A stretch of 64,000 nt of DNA from NCBI RefSeq assembly GCF_001590725.1, contig NZ_LQXR01000002.1:211042-275041 (forward strand), given 5' to 3'. The notes under the pieces were generated by a model. It was not told where the DNA came from, made no database searches, and saw nothing but the letters and a program-made list of their open reading frames with translations. Shown piece by piece: positions 8,226 to 16,829 of this stretch; the first letter of the stretch is position 1, and the number at the start of each line of letters is the position of its first letter. Origin of the DNA: Snodgrassella sp. CFCC 13594 (lineage in GTDB: Bacteria; Pseudomonadota; Gammaproteobacteria; Burkholderiales; Neisseriaceae). A program made the translations under genes and the position numbers.

Positions 8226-9924
8226 ATCCATGCGCTGCCTAGCCCCATGGCCACATCCTTGGCTGCATCCAAATATGGCGTTGGCACCGTCTTGGTCTGG
8301 CGCTGATTTTCAGGCAACTGTGTTTGCCTGGGCGGCGCAGTTACGCCAAGCTAAAATTGAACATGCTGCTGTGTGGTTTGAGGATGCGGCGCTGATGGCA
8401 GCGGCGTTGTTGGCATGTAATTTCGCCCGCGTACAGGCATGGCTGCCTGGGCAGCTGACTCCAGCCAATCGGGTTGCCGTTGATGAGCAGGTCGGGGTAT
8501 GGCTGAGTGACAGCTTAATGGCCGATGTGCACCGTCCTTGTTGGCTGTGGGATATTGATGCCGCCAGTGTAGCCCGTACACTGGCTGCCGATTCAGGCTC
8601 GACAATCGATGGCGCTGTGGCTTTGGTGCTGCAAACTTCGGGCTCAACTGGCGCCCCAAAATGGGTGTCTAAGCCATGGTCGGCTATGTTGGCGGAGGCG
8701 GCTGCTTTGGCCGCATTACCTTGGCCCCAAACAGTGAGTGCGCTCTGGGGCAGTGTTTCTCCACAACATCTTTATGGTCTGACTTTTCGTATTTTTATGC
8801 CATTGATTCAAGGGTGGCCGATTTGGCGAACTACTGTGCGCTATCCGGAAGATGCGGCTCAATTGTCGGCCAGCTATCCCGCCACATTGGGCGTGGTCAG
8901 CCCCACTTGGCTGCGTGCTTGGGCAGCCCATGCCCAGGACAAGAGGGGTATGCGCCAAACCCAATTTATTTGTGCTGGTGGCATGCTGTTGCCTGATCTG
9001 GCACAGGCAGTCTCTGATGCGGGGTTGCCTGCTGTTCAAGAAATTTATGGCAGTACGGAAACGGGTGTATTGGCATGGCGACGACGCCATCAACATCAAG
9101 CATGGCAATTTTTGACTGGGGTCGATGCGCAGGTTGATGAAATGGGGCAACTGAGTGCGCAGTCTGAATGGAGTGGTGGCAGACAGGCTACGGGTGATGT
9201 CATTCAATGTGATGGTGCATTTTTTGATTTAGTGGGTCGGTGTGACCGCATTGTTAAAGTTGCCGATAAGCGAGTTTCCTTGGCTCAGATTGAACAGCAG
9301 TTGATGACGCAAGCAGGAGTGGCTGATGTCGTTTGCGCCCCGCATCCCAATTACCCTCGTCTGGGCGCGTGGGTTGCGTTGAATGAGGTGGGTGTCGCAG
9401 CATACCGAGAACATGGCCGAAAAGCTTTGGTGGCCAAGCTGAAACACGACCTAGGGCGTCATATCGACCGTGTGGCAATTCCACGCTATTGGCGATTTAC
9501 TACCCAGCTGCCGCGCAATGCCCAAGGCAAATTATCGAGTGAGGCATTAACCGTATTGTGGCAGCCGCGACCGAAAAATATGTGTTGGACTCAGCAAGCA
9601 TGCGAAGGTCATACTTGGACCTTGCAATCAGTGGTGCCGCTGGATTTAATTTATTTCAGTGGCCATTTTGATGCGTTTCCATTGGTGCCTGGTGTGGTGG
9701 AGTTGCAATGGGTAATAGATGCTTGGCAAGCGGTGACAGGGCAAACGGTGCAGGTGCAAGGGGTGGAAAATTTGAAATATCAGCATTTTTTGCGACCCGC
9801 TGATGAAGTGGTATTAACACTGCAATGGCTGCCTGAAAAAAATAAATTGCGGTTTCAGCTGCATACGCCTGAAGCCGTCTGTGCCAGTGGTCGGGTGGTT
9901 TTGTGCGAGGGGCCCAAGCCGTGA
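8218..9924 (+). CDS. AMP-dependent aryl-ACP ligase fused to a hotdog dehydratase (ApeH-ApeI)
   Basis: A 568-residue two-domain protein. Residues 1 to about 450 form an adenylating ligase: QTSGSTGAPKW (P-loop), EIYGSTETGV, GRCDRIVKVADKRVS, and a late Lys in NAQGKLS. It should activate the aryl starter, 4-hydroxybenzoate in characterised systems, and load it on an ACP. The last 120 or so residues are a FabZ/ApeI-like 3-hydroxyacyl-ACP dehydratase with GHFDAFPLVPGVVELQW (the HFxxxPxxPG motif). In the studied Xenorhabdus system these are separate proteins, so this is a fusion. Overlaps both neighbours. Confidence 0.88.
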   Translation: MSESMRCLAPWPHPWLHPNMALAPSWSGADFQATVFAWAAQLRQAKIEHAAVWFEDAALMAAALLACNFARVQAWLPGQLTPANRVAVDEQVGVWLSDSLMADVHRPCWLWDIDAASVARTLAADSGSTIDGAVALVLQTSGSTGAPKWVSKPWSAMLAEAAALAALPWPQTVSALWGSVSPQHLYGLTFRIFMPLIQGWPIWRTTVRYPEDAAQLSASYPATLGVVSPTWLRAWAAHAQDKRGMRQTQFICAGGMLLPDLAQAVSDAGLPAVQEIYGSTETGVLAWRRRHQHQAWQFLTGVDAQVDEMGQLSAQSEWSGGRQATGDVIQCDGAFFDLVGRCDRIVKVADKRVSLAQIEQQLMTQAGVADVVCAPHPNYPRLGAWVALNEVGVAAYREHGRKALVAKLKHDLGRHIDRVAIPRYWRFTTQLPRNAQGKLSSEALTVLWQPRPKNMCWTQQACEGHTWTLQSVVPLDLIYFSGHFDAFPLVPGVVELQWVIDAWQAVTGQTVQVQGVENLKYQHFLRPADEVVLTLQWLPEKNKLRFQLHTPEAVCASGRVVLCEGPKP

Positions 9925-10643
9925 AATTATTGGTGGTGATTCCTCATTACAACCACCCGCAGACTATTGCGTATGTGGTTGGCGAGATGCGATCGCATGG
10001 CTGGCCTGTGCTGGTGGTGGATGATGGTTCGGATGAGACAGCCAAAGCGGTGCTGCACGCAGTGGCTGAAGCCGATGCGCAGGTTCAGATCGTGTGGCGT
10101 GCCCACAATGGGGGCAAGGGTGCTGCGGTCAAAGATGGGCTTCAGGCAGCCTTTGATCAGGGTTATAGCCATGTGTTGCAAGTCGATGCCGATGCCCAGC
10201 ATCAATTGAGTGATGCGCTGAGCTTGGTGGCTGCTGCCAAGTCGCAGCCAGAAGCCGTGGTGTGTGCCGAGCCGATATACGGCGACGATGCGCCAAAGGC
10301 GCGCCTGTATGGCCGTCAATTGACCAATTTTTGGGTATGGGTGAATACCGGTAGCCGCGCGATTCGTGATGGGATGTGTGGCTTTCGAGTGTATTCTTTG
10401 GCCGCTGTGATGCCCGTATTGGCGCACGCCAAAATGGGCAATCGCATGGATTTCGATGCGGATATTTTGGTGCGGCTGGTGTGGGCACGCGTGCCTTTGC
10501 TGTGGTTGCCCACACCCGTGCGCTATGCAGCAGACGGAGTCTCTCATTTTCAGGCATGGCGAGATAACTTCTTGATTGCCAAGATGCACGCACGTCTGTT
10601 TTTTATCATGGTGTGGCGTTGGATAAGGCATGGGTCACGATGA
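9921..10643 (+). CDS. Glycosyltransferase family 2 protein of the APE cluster
   Basis: A 240-residue GT-A-fold transferase. VVIPHYNHPQTI opens the nucleotide-binding half, with VVDDGSDE and then VDADAQHQ (the DxD metal site). It is close to the dolichol-phosphate-mannose-synthase-like enzymes found in APE clusters (first half of ApeJ by position), which are thought to glycosylate the lipid anchor. Start GTG 9921 overlaps the ligase stop (GTGA); an in-frame GTG at 9903 is possible. An uptake 12-mer lies inside the gene at 10141-10152. Confidence 0.85.
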   Translation: MKLLVVIPHYNHPQTIAYVVGEMRSHGWPVLVVDDGSDETAKAVLHAVAEADAQVQIVWRAHNGGKGAAVKDGLQAAFDQGYSHVLQVDADAQHQLSDALSLVAAAKSQPEAVVCAEPIYGDDAPKARLYGRQLTNFWVWVNTGSRAIRDGMCGFRVYSLAAVMPVLAHAKMGNRMDFDADILVRLVWARVPLLWLPTPVRYAADGVSHFQAWRDNFLIAKMHARLFFIMVWRWIRHGSR

Positions 10644-11590
10644 TGTCACCGCAGCATTGGGCACGCCAGCAGGAACGCGGTAGTGCTTTTTTTCTTCAAT
10701 TAACGGCCTGGTTGGTCAAGCACAGTCCATCTTGGTTGTTGGCTGTGTGCGCGCGTGTGGTGGTGGCGTATTTTTTCATCACGTCACCCACGCAGCGGCA
10801 GCATATTCGGGCCTATCAGCGGCGCTTACGGCAAACATTTCCCCTCGTGGTTTTGCCTCGTACATTGCCGGTATGGCGGCAATTTTTGGCATTCGCACAC
10901 GCCATTACCGATCGCTTTGCGGTATGGCAAAATGCGATTCATTATGCTGATTTGCGCGTGGATGATGCCGATGGGGTGTATGAAGACATCCAGTTGAGTG
11001 CACAGCAGCAGCAAGCGGGCGCCATTTTGGTGTGTAGTCATCTGGGCAATGTGGAAATCTGTCGGGCTTTGGTTAATCATCATCCGAAATTTGTGCTCAA
11101 TGTGTTGGTCTACAGTGCTCATGCCCGAGCCTTTAATCAAGCCATGCAATCTGCGGGTGCAGATGGCATGAATTTAATTCAGGTAACGGACTTGGATGCC
11201 ACGCTCATGTTGGATTTACAACGCCGTTTGGCGAGGGGAGAGTGGCTAGCGATTGCTGCTGATCGCGTGCCAGTACGTGGTGAAAAAACCGTTTCTGCAT
11301 CTTTTTTAGGGGATGTGGCTGAGTTTCCGCAAGGCCCTTGGCTGATGGCGGGGCTATTGCGCGCACCCTTGATAACGGTTTTTTGTCATCGACAGCAAGG
11401 GCATTATCATTTGCATTTGCGCCGTTTTGCCGCTGCGCCTCAATGGCAACGGCATACGCGCAGCACCGTGGTGGCCGCATTGGCGCAGCGGTTTGCCAAT
11501 GTGCTGGCAACAGAATGCGCCCGAGTGCCGCTGCAATGGTTTAATTTCTATGATTTCTGGAATGACGATGGCTCAAAAACAACCCTTTGA
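10640..11590 (+). CDS. LpxL/HtrB-like lysophospholipid acyltransferase of the APE cluster
   Basis: A 316-residue inner-membrane acyltransferase related to the lipid A late acyltransferases. The catalytic motif is in CSHLGNVEICR (HxxxxE), and AADRVPVRGE matches the second conserved block. An N-terminal hydrophobic stretch (LLAVCARVVVAYFF) is the membrane anchor. In APE clusters it probably acylates the anchor lipid rather than lipid A. ATG 10640 overlaps the glycosyltransferase stop (ATGA). Confidence 0.85.
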   Translation: MMSPQHWARQQERGSAFFLQLTAWLVKHSPSWLLAVCARVVVAYFFITSPTQRQHIRAYQRRLRQTFPLVVLPRTLPVWRQFLAFAHAITDRFAVWQNAIHYADLRVDDADGVYEDIQLSAQQQQAGAILVCSHLGNVEICRALVNHHPKFVLNVLVYSAHARAFNQAMQSAGADGMNLIQVTDLDATLMLDLQRRLARGEWLAIAADRVPVRGEKTVSASFLGDVAEFPQGPWLMAGLLRAPLITVFCHRQQGHYHLHLRRFAAAPQWQRHTRSTVVAALAQRFANVLATECARVPLQWFNFYDFWNDDGSKTTL

Positions 11591-12032
11591 CGCGCAAAAA
11601 AAACAGCCAGTGTTTTGTGAATTTGCCACTGAAATTCGAGTGCCTTTCTTTGATGTGGACAGTATGGAGATTGTTTGGCATGGGCATTATGTGAAATATT
11701 TGGAAGAAGCCCGCTGCGCCTTTTTAACGGCTTTGAATTACGATTACAATGTCATGCGCAAAGAAGGCTATGCATGGCCAGTGGTGCATTTGCAGTTGAA
11801 ATATGTGCGCCCAGCACAGTTTGGTCAACTTTTGCGCGTGGTGGTGAAGTTGGTGGAGTTTGAAACGTATTTAAAGTTGGACTATGAAATTAGAGATGCA
11901 CACGAGGATACGCGCTTAACGCTAGGCAGTACCACGCAAGTGGCGGTGGCTATGGCGACGCGGGAAACGCAAATACAAACACCGGCTTCTTGGCAAAATG
12001 CCGTGCGGGACTATTTGCATCAGGCTGCCTGA
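11562..12032 (+). CDS. Acyl-CoA/ACP thioesterase, 4HBT hotdog family
   Basis: A 156-residue hotdog thioesterase. FFDVDSMEIVWHGHYVKYLEEAR is the 4-hydroxybenzoyl-CoA thioesterase signature; its first Asp is the usual catalytic residue. It may release or proofread polyene intermediates (ApeK by position). The start is ATG 11562 or 11568, inside the end of the previous gene; I take 11562. The stop lies within an uptake 12-mer. Confidence 0.82.
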   Translation: MTMAQKQPFDAQKKQPVFCEFATEIRVPFFDVDSMEIVWHGHYVKYLEEARCAFLTALNYDYNVMRKEGYAWPVVHLQLKYVRPAQFGQLLRVVVKLVEFETYLKLDYEIRDAHEDTRLTLGSTTQVAVAMATRETQIQTPASWQNAVRDYLHQAA

Positions 12033-12033
12033 A
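12022..12033 (+). repeat. DNA uptake sequence overlapping the thioesterase stop
   Basis: A perfect AGGCTGCCTGAA that encodes the last residues (QAA) and stop of the thioesterase, so the gene end has been shaped by the uptake motif. Confidence 0.75.
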
Positions 12034-12062
12034 AGGATTGGGGCAGGCGGAGATTTTGCCAG

Positions 12063-12683
12063 ATGATGGGAATCAACATGAAACAGAAACAAATGTGGTG
12101 TTGGGTAATTTTGATGTTGTTGTGTTGTGGCTGGACACAGGCTTTTGGTTTGGCTGAGTTGAGCCGGCAATTGCAAAGCCCAGGCAATGTACAAGGGGCA
12201 TTTGTGCAACAACGGTATTTGAAATCATTAACCAAGCCATTAACCACCGAAGGCAAGTTTGCACTGGTGCCGAAAAAAGCCTTGTTTTGGCATTTGCAAA
12301 AACCGTTTGTGCAACAGCTGCGCGTGCGTCCCGATGGGGTGTGGCAGTTCAATGGTGGCAGCTGGCAAAAAACCACCAGTCATGCCGCTGGCCAGCAGCG
12401 GCAAATGCAATTATTTTTAGACTTGTTGGGTGGCAATGCCCAAGGGCTACAGAATCAGTTTGAAACCAAACTCAGCGGCACTGCCCAGCAGTGGCACCTG
12501 GTTTTATTGCCGAAAACGGCATTGATGAAGCAGATTTTTAGCCGCATCGACATCCAGGGTGATCAAGCAGTACGCATGGTGAGCATTTTGGAAAAACAAG
12601 GTGATAAAACGGTGATGCGGTTTGTGCAAGTGCGCCTGAATGTACCGTTGAGCGGAGATGCCGCACGTGCGTTGGCTGCCTGA
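12063..12683 (+). CDS. LolA-like outer-membrane lipoprotein carrier of the APE cluster
   Basis: A 206-residue periplasmic protein with a signal peptide (MKQKQMWCWVILMLLCCGW) cleaved near TQAFG. The body has the LolA pattern of beta strands beginning with LQSPGNVQGAFVQQRYLKSL and KALFWHLQKPF. APE clusters carry such a carrier (ApeL by position), presumed to ferry the lipid-linked polyene across the periplasm with the MMPL exporter next door. The start is ATG 12063 or, from the signal sequence, 12078. It overlaps the exporter gene by 26 bases. Confidence 0.85.
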   Translation: MMGINMKQKQMWCWVILMLLCCGWTQAFGLAELSRQLQSPGNVQGAFVQQRYLKSLTKPLTTEGKFALVPKKALFWHLQKPFVQQLRVRPDGVWQFNGGSWQKTTSHAAGQQRQMQLFLDLLGGNAQGLQNQFETKLSGTAQQWHLVLLPKTALMKQIFSRIDIQGDQAVRMVSILEKQGDKTVMRFVQVRLNVPLSGDAARALAA

Positions 12684-15057
12684 CGTCGGGTTGTGGCGAC
12701 GCACCCGTTGGCTATTGGGGCTGGTGTGCGTGCTGGCGGTGGGCGTATTGCTTTGGTCTGTTTTGAGTGGGCGGGCATGGCTCATTACCGACATGAGCGA
12801 ATTATTGCCATTTGACAGCCAACAAAGTGTGTCGCAGCGACAAGCGCAAAAACAACTGGAGCAGCAGTTAAACCAACAAATTGTGGTGTTGGTAGGTGCT
12901 GTTTCTGCGGATGATGCAAAAACCGGGGCGCAGCGCATTGCCCAGCAGTGGCAGAAAAGTGGTCTTTTTAACACCGTAACTTTATCCGTCAATCCCGATT
13001 GGCCTCAATGGCAACAATGGGCTCGGCAATTACAGCTGGCTTTATTGCCAACACAGCAAGTGACGCTGTTGCAAACAGCGCCGAAACACTATTTTGATCA
13101 GCGTGCGCAGGATTTAGCCAATCCATTTGCTGCCCCATCAATATTGCCAGCCAGTGATGATTGGCTGGGTTTTGGCCGATTTATTTTGCCCAAGTTGCAG
13201 CCCCTTAACAGCAAAATGCAATGGGATGCCAGCAGCGGATTGTTGTATACCCAAGCACAAGGTCGTTATTGGGTCATGCTGGTGGCGCGGTTACCACAGC
13301 AGGCTGGTTTGGTTGGTATCCCTGATGGATTATTGCCGCTTTTGCAGGCCACTGAACAAGAGGCTGGCCAACATCACTTGCAGCTGCGCATGGCTGGTGG
13401 GGCATTATTTGCTGCAGAGGCAAAAGCACAAGCGCAATTTGAGAGCACGTGGATGAGCGTGGCCGGTGTGGTGTTGACCTTTATGTTGTTGCTGTACTTA
13501 TTTCGCTCATGGCGCGCGCTGTGGGTGTTTATGCCTGTAATCATCGGCTGGTTAGCGGGCTTGGCTGCCTGTATTGGCGTATTTGGGCACGTGCATATAC
13601 TGACTATGGTAATAGGTACCAGCCTGGTGGGGATATTGATGGACTTTCCTTTACACTGGCTGGTTCCCAGCATAATCAACCGCCGCGAACCCATGTCACA
13701 AAATTTACATCATTTGTGGCCTATTTTTGCTGTGGGTTTTGTGGTGACGTCTGTCGGTTATGTGTTGTTGATGGTGGCGCCATTAGCTATTTTACGGCAA
13801 ACCGCAGTATTTTCTGTGGCCGCATTGGGGATGGCGTTGTGGGCCACTTTGGCTTGGTTACCGATGGTTATCCAGAGGCCATCGTGGCCAATTAATCAAC
13901 CGCTAGTTCGAATGATTCAAAAAATGGCACAAGGGATACGGCAATTTCAGCTTCGCTGGCACCGACCTTGGTTGTGGGTGCCAGTGGTCGTGGTGCTGGT
14001 GTTGGGATGCTGGCATGGACAATGGAAGGATGATGTGCGTACGTGGGCGCATTTGTCGCCACATTGGCTGGCCCAAGCGCAATCTGTGGGCCAAATCAGC
14101 GGGGTTATGCCTTCGGCGCAATTTTTGCTGCTGGAAGCACCAACAGAAGCCGCGCTTTGGGAGGTTGATCAACAGATGACGATGCAATTGGCCACATTGC
14201 CGGTTGACGTTTTGAGTGGGTATCAGTCGCTGAGTCAATGGACCTTATCGGAAGCACAGCAGCAACAATTGCAACACCAATTAAAAATTTTGTCGGCGCA
14301 GCCGCAGACTTGGTCAGCCATGCGCGCTTTGGGTGTGCCAGACGAGGTGATGCAAGCCTCATTGCGGGCTGCTGCTGCCTTGCCAGAAGTGTCTTTATCG
14401 CAAAGTGTGCATAATGGGTTGGCGCAAAATAGCCAGAGTTTGTATTTGGGCGAGGTGGTTCCGCACCATTATGTGAGCTTGATTCGGTTGAATGGGGTAC
14501 AGGATGGCAAAGCGATACAGGCGTTAACGCAAAAAGTACCCGGTGTGCATTGGGAAGACAAGCTGGCGCGTTTAAACCAGCTTTTTGAACAAACACGCAA
14601 TCAAACTTTGTGGCTGAAATTGGTGTCTTTCGCTGTGGCGTGGGTGCTGTTGCTTGGCTGGCTTGGCAAAAGGCTGGCGACGCGGGTGATTGTCATGCCG
14701 CTACTGGCCGCATCGGCTACGGTAGCACTATTGAGCTGGGCGGGTATCCCCATTGGTTTGTTTGTGATGTTTGGGCTATTGTTGGTGTCGGCGATTGGTG
14801 TGGATTATGCGTTATGTGTGGCTACTGTGGCCCCCGAACAAGTCACTGAGCGGTTAGCCAGTGTGATGGTGGCCGCCGTGACCACATTAATTTCTTTTGG
14901 TTTGTTGGGATTGAGCAGCACGCCCGTAGTGGCGGCTTTTGGTCAAACGGTGGCACTCGGTGTGATTTTGAATTTACTGTTGGCTTTGTGTCTATTACCA
15001 CAATACCCTGGTCAGCCAGCAACAAGGCTGCCTGAAAGGAAAATAATAAATGAGTAA
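12658..15057 (+). CDS. MMPL/RND-family exporter of the APE cluster
   Basis: A 799-residue inner-membrane transporter with two similar halves: one membrane helix, a large periplasmic domain, then five to six helices, repeated. AGVVLTFMLLLYLFRSWRALW and IGVDYALCVATV mark the two membrane blocks. It is thought to release the polyene lipid from the inner membrane to the LolA-like protein (ApeM by position). The start ATG 12658 lies within the previous gene. An uptake sequence (15025-15036) forms the codons near the C-terminus. Confidence 0.87.
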   Translation: MPHVRWLPDVGLWRRTRWLLGLVCVLAVGVLLWSVLSGRAWLITDMSELLPFDSQQSVSQRQAQKQLEQQLNQQIVVLVGAVSADDAKTGAQRIAQQWQKSGLFNTVTLSVNPDWPQWQQWARQLQLALLPTQQVTLLQTAPKHYFDQRAQDLANPFAAPSILPASDDWLGFGRFILPKLQPLNSKMQWDASSGLLYTQAQGRYWVMLVARLPQQAGLVGIPDGLLPLLQATEQEAGQHHLQLRMAGGALFAAEAKAQAQFESTWMSVAGVVLTFMLLLYLFRSWRALWVFMPVIIGWLAGLAACIGVFGHVHILTMVIGTSLVGILMDFPLHWLVPSIINRREPMSQNLHHLWPIFAVGFVVTSVGYVLLMVAPLAILRQTAVFSVAALGMALWATLAWLPMVIQRPSWPINQPLVRMIQKMAQGIRQFQLRWHRPWLWVPVVVVLVLGCWHGQWKDDVRTWAHLSPHWLAQAQSVGQISGVMPSAQFLLLEAPTEAALWEVDQQMTMQLATLPVDVLSGYQSLSQWTLSEAQQQQLQHQLKILSAQPQTWSAMRALGVPDEVMQASLRAAAALPEVSLSQSVHNGLAQNSQSLYLGEVVPHHYVSLIRLNGVQDGKAIQALTQKVPGVHWEDKLARLNQLFEQTRNQTLWLKLVSFAVAWVLLLGWLGKRLATRVIVMPLLAASATVALLSWAGIPIGLFVMFGLLLVSAIGVDYALCVATVAPEQVTERLASVMVAAVTTLISFGLLGLSSTPVVAAFGQTVALGVILNLLLALCLLPQYPGQPATRLPERKIINE
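15025..15036 (+). repeat. DNA uptake sequence at the exporter C-terminus
   Basis: A perfect AGGCTGCCTGAA encoding RLPE near the end of the MMPL exporter, just before the start of the flavoprotein gene. Confidence 0.75.
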
Positions 15058-16296
15058 ACAAGTCGTCATTATTGGGGCCGGTCCTTCCGGTTCGGTGGCC
15101 GCCGCCTTGTTGCGTCAGCGTGGTCACCGGGTGGTGGTGCTGGAAAAACAGCATTTTCCTCGGTTCGTTATTGGCGAAAGCCTGCTGCCGCACTGTATGG
15201 AAATTTTGGCCGAAGCAATATGCTGCATGCGGTCGAAACACAGCCTGGTTTCCAGTATAAAAATGGTGCGGCCTTCACTTGGGGCCAGCAATATGCTTAT
15301 TTTGATTTCACCGATAAATACACAGATGGCCCAGGCACCACGTTTCAAGTACAACGCGCCGTCTTTGATCAGCGGTTGGCAGAGGCCGCGCAACAGCAAG
15401 GTGCCGAGATCCGCTTTGGTGATGCTGTTTGTGCATGGCAGGAACATGATGACGGTGTCACATTAACGGTGCAGCCAGAACAGGGCGCTGATTATACTTT
15501 GGCCGCCGATTTTGTGTTGGATGCCAGTGGCTATGGTCGGGTTTTACCGCGGTTGCTGAATCTAGAAACGCCCTCATGTTTACCGCCGCGGCAGGCCGTG
15601 TTTACCCATATTGATGATGGGATTGTCGGCGATGACTTTGACCGCAATAAAATTTTGATTTGTACCCATCCGCAATATCGTGATGTTTGGCTGTGGCTGA
15701 TTCCATTTAGTAATGGCCGCTGCTCGATAGGCGTGGTCGGTAGTGTTGAACGGTTGGGAGCGGTGCAAGAGGGTGATGAATCACACATTTTGCGCGGTTG
15801 GGCGAGCGAAATTCCCATGCTGAATCGCATTTTGGCTGAGGCCAAATGGGACAATGGAGTGCCGTTTCGGCATTTGCGCAATTACTCCGCTAATGTCTCC
15901 ACTTTGCATGGCCGCCATTTTGCATTGTTGGGGAATGCAGCAGAGTTTCTGGACCCGGTTTTTTCGTCTGGCGTCACCATCGCTTTGCACTCAGCTCGGT
16001 TGGCCGTGAATGTTTTACACCGGCAATGGCAGGGTGAAAACATCGATTGGGCGCGGGATTACGCCGATCCTTTAATGGTGGGCGTGAATGCCTTCAGGAC
16101 TTATGTGGAAGGATGGTATGACGGCAGTTTCCAAGATGTGATTTATGCCGATGAGCACCGGGTAAACGCTGATATTCGCCGCAAAATTAGCGCCATTTTG
16201 GCGGGCTATGCTTGGGATGAAAGCAATCCTTATGTGTGCAAATCTCAGCGACGGCTTGCGGCATTGAGTGAAGTCTGCGGAACTGTCAAATCGTGA
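15050..16296 (+). pseudogene. FAD-dependent oxidoreductase, flavin-halogenase family, one-base frameshift
   Basis: A flavoprotein of about 415 residues. VVIIGAGPSGSVAA is the FAD-binding GxGxxG motif, followed by GESLLP, the counterpart of the halogenase GES(T/L)xP loop. WLWLIP near residue 205 fits the WxWxIP motif of flavin-dependent halogenases, though related reductases exist. The frame breaks near 15217: the first frame reads EILAEAICCM, the second resumes MLHAVETQPGFQYKNG. One extra A (GCAATATG to GCAAATATG) restores EANMLHAVE. Similar flavoproteins occur in APE and xanthomonadin clusters. Overlaps both neighbours. Confidence 0.82.
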
Positions 16297-16829
16297 GCAT
16301 CAGCAAAAGCATACGCCGCCTGCACGCCCTGTGGCTGGGGTGTTGGGTGTGCCTGTGTGTGGCGGCGTGTCAAACATTTTCAGGCAACCCAATTGCGATA
16401 CCGCAACCCTTACCTAACTACGATACGGTCACTTGGTTACATGTAACCAAGTTGCCTGAAGGCCAACAAAGTTTAGTGGCAGCGCAAACCGATGCAACAG
16501 GTGCTTGGCGGTGGGTGCAAACCGATGCTTTTGGGGCGCCGCTGGCGCGCCAAATGGTGGATCGGCAAGGGTGGAAAAACGATGGATTTTTGCCGCCCAA
16601 CGCCCCGGCCAGCCGCTTGTTTGCGGCGTTGGCGGTATTGGTGGGTGCGCAGCAGCACGTGGATTGGCCGCTCATTTATCCCCAACAGCAGCAGACTCGG
16701 GAATCAGGCTGGACGGTGTACCGATATCGCCAACAGCTGCTATGGCGAATTCGGCCACAGGGCGATAATCAATGGGATGTGGTGTTGGCGGATGGGACAA
16801 CGTGGTTGGTTGAGGTGGTGAATGAATAA
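16293..16829 (+). CDS. DUF3261-type lipoprotein of the APE cluster
   Basis: A 178-residue outer-membrane-type lipoprotein. The signal peptide ends in the lipobox CVAAC, whose Cys (about residue 26) would be lipidated. The mature part is beta-rich, with paired segments such as WRWVQTDAFGAPLARQ, as in the DUF3261 proteins of APE clusters (ApeN by position). It may accept the polyene lipid at the outer membrane, which is inference. Start GTG 16293 overlaps the flavoprotein stop (GTGA). Confidence 0.8.
   Translation: MSISKSIRRLHALWLGCWVCLCVAACQTFSGNPIAIPQPLPNYDTVTWLHVTKLPEGQQSLVAAQTDATGAWRWVQTDAFGAPLARQMVDRQGWKNDGFLPPNAPASRLFAALAVLVGAQQHVDWPLIYPQQQQTRESGWTVYRYRQQLLWRIRPQGDNQWDVVLADGTTWLVEVVNE

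Noticed and set aside
9927..10631. Minus-strand 234-codon frame opposite the APE glycosyltransferase
   Set aside because: A mirror of the codon bias of the plus-strand gene; rich in His, Cys and Gln without motif or ribosome site.
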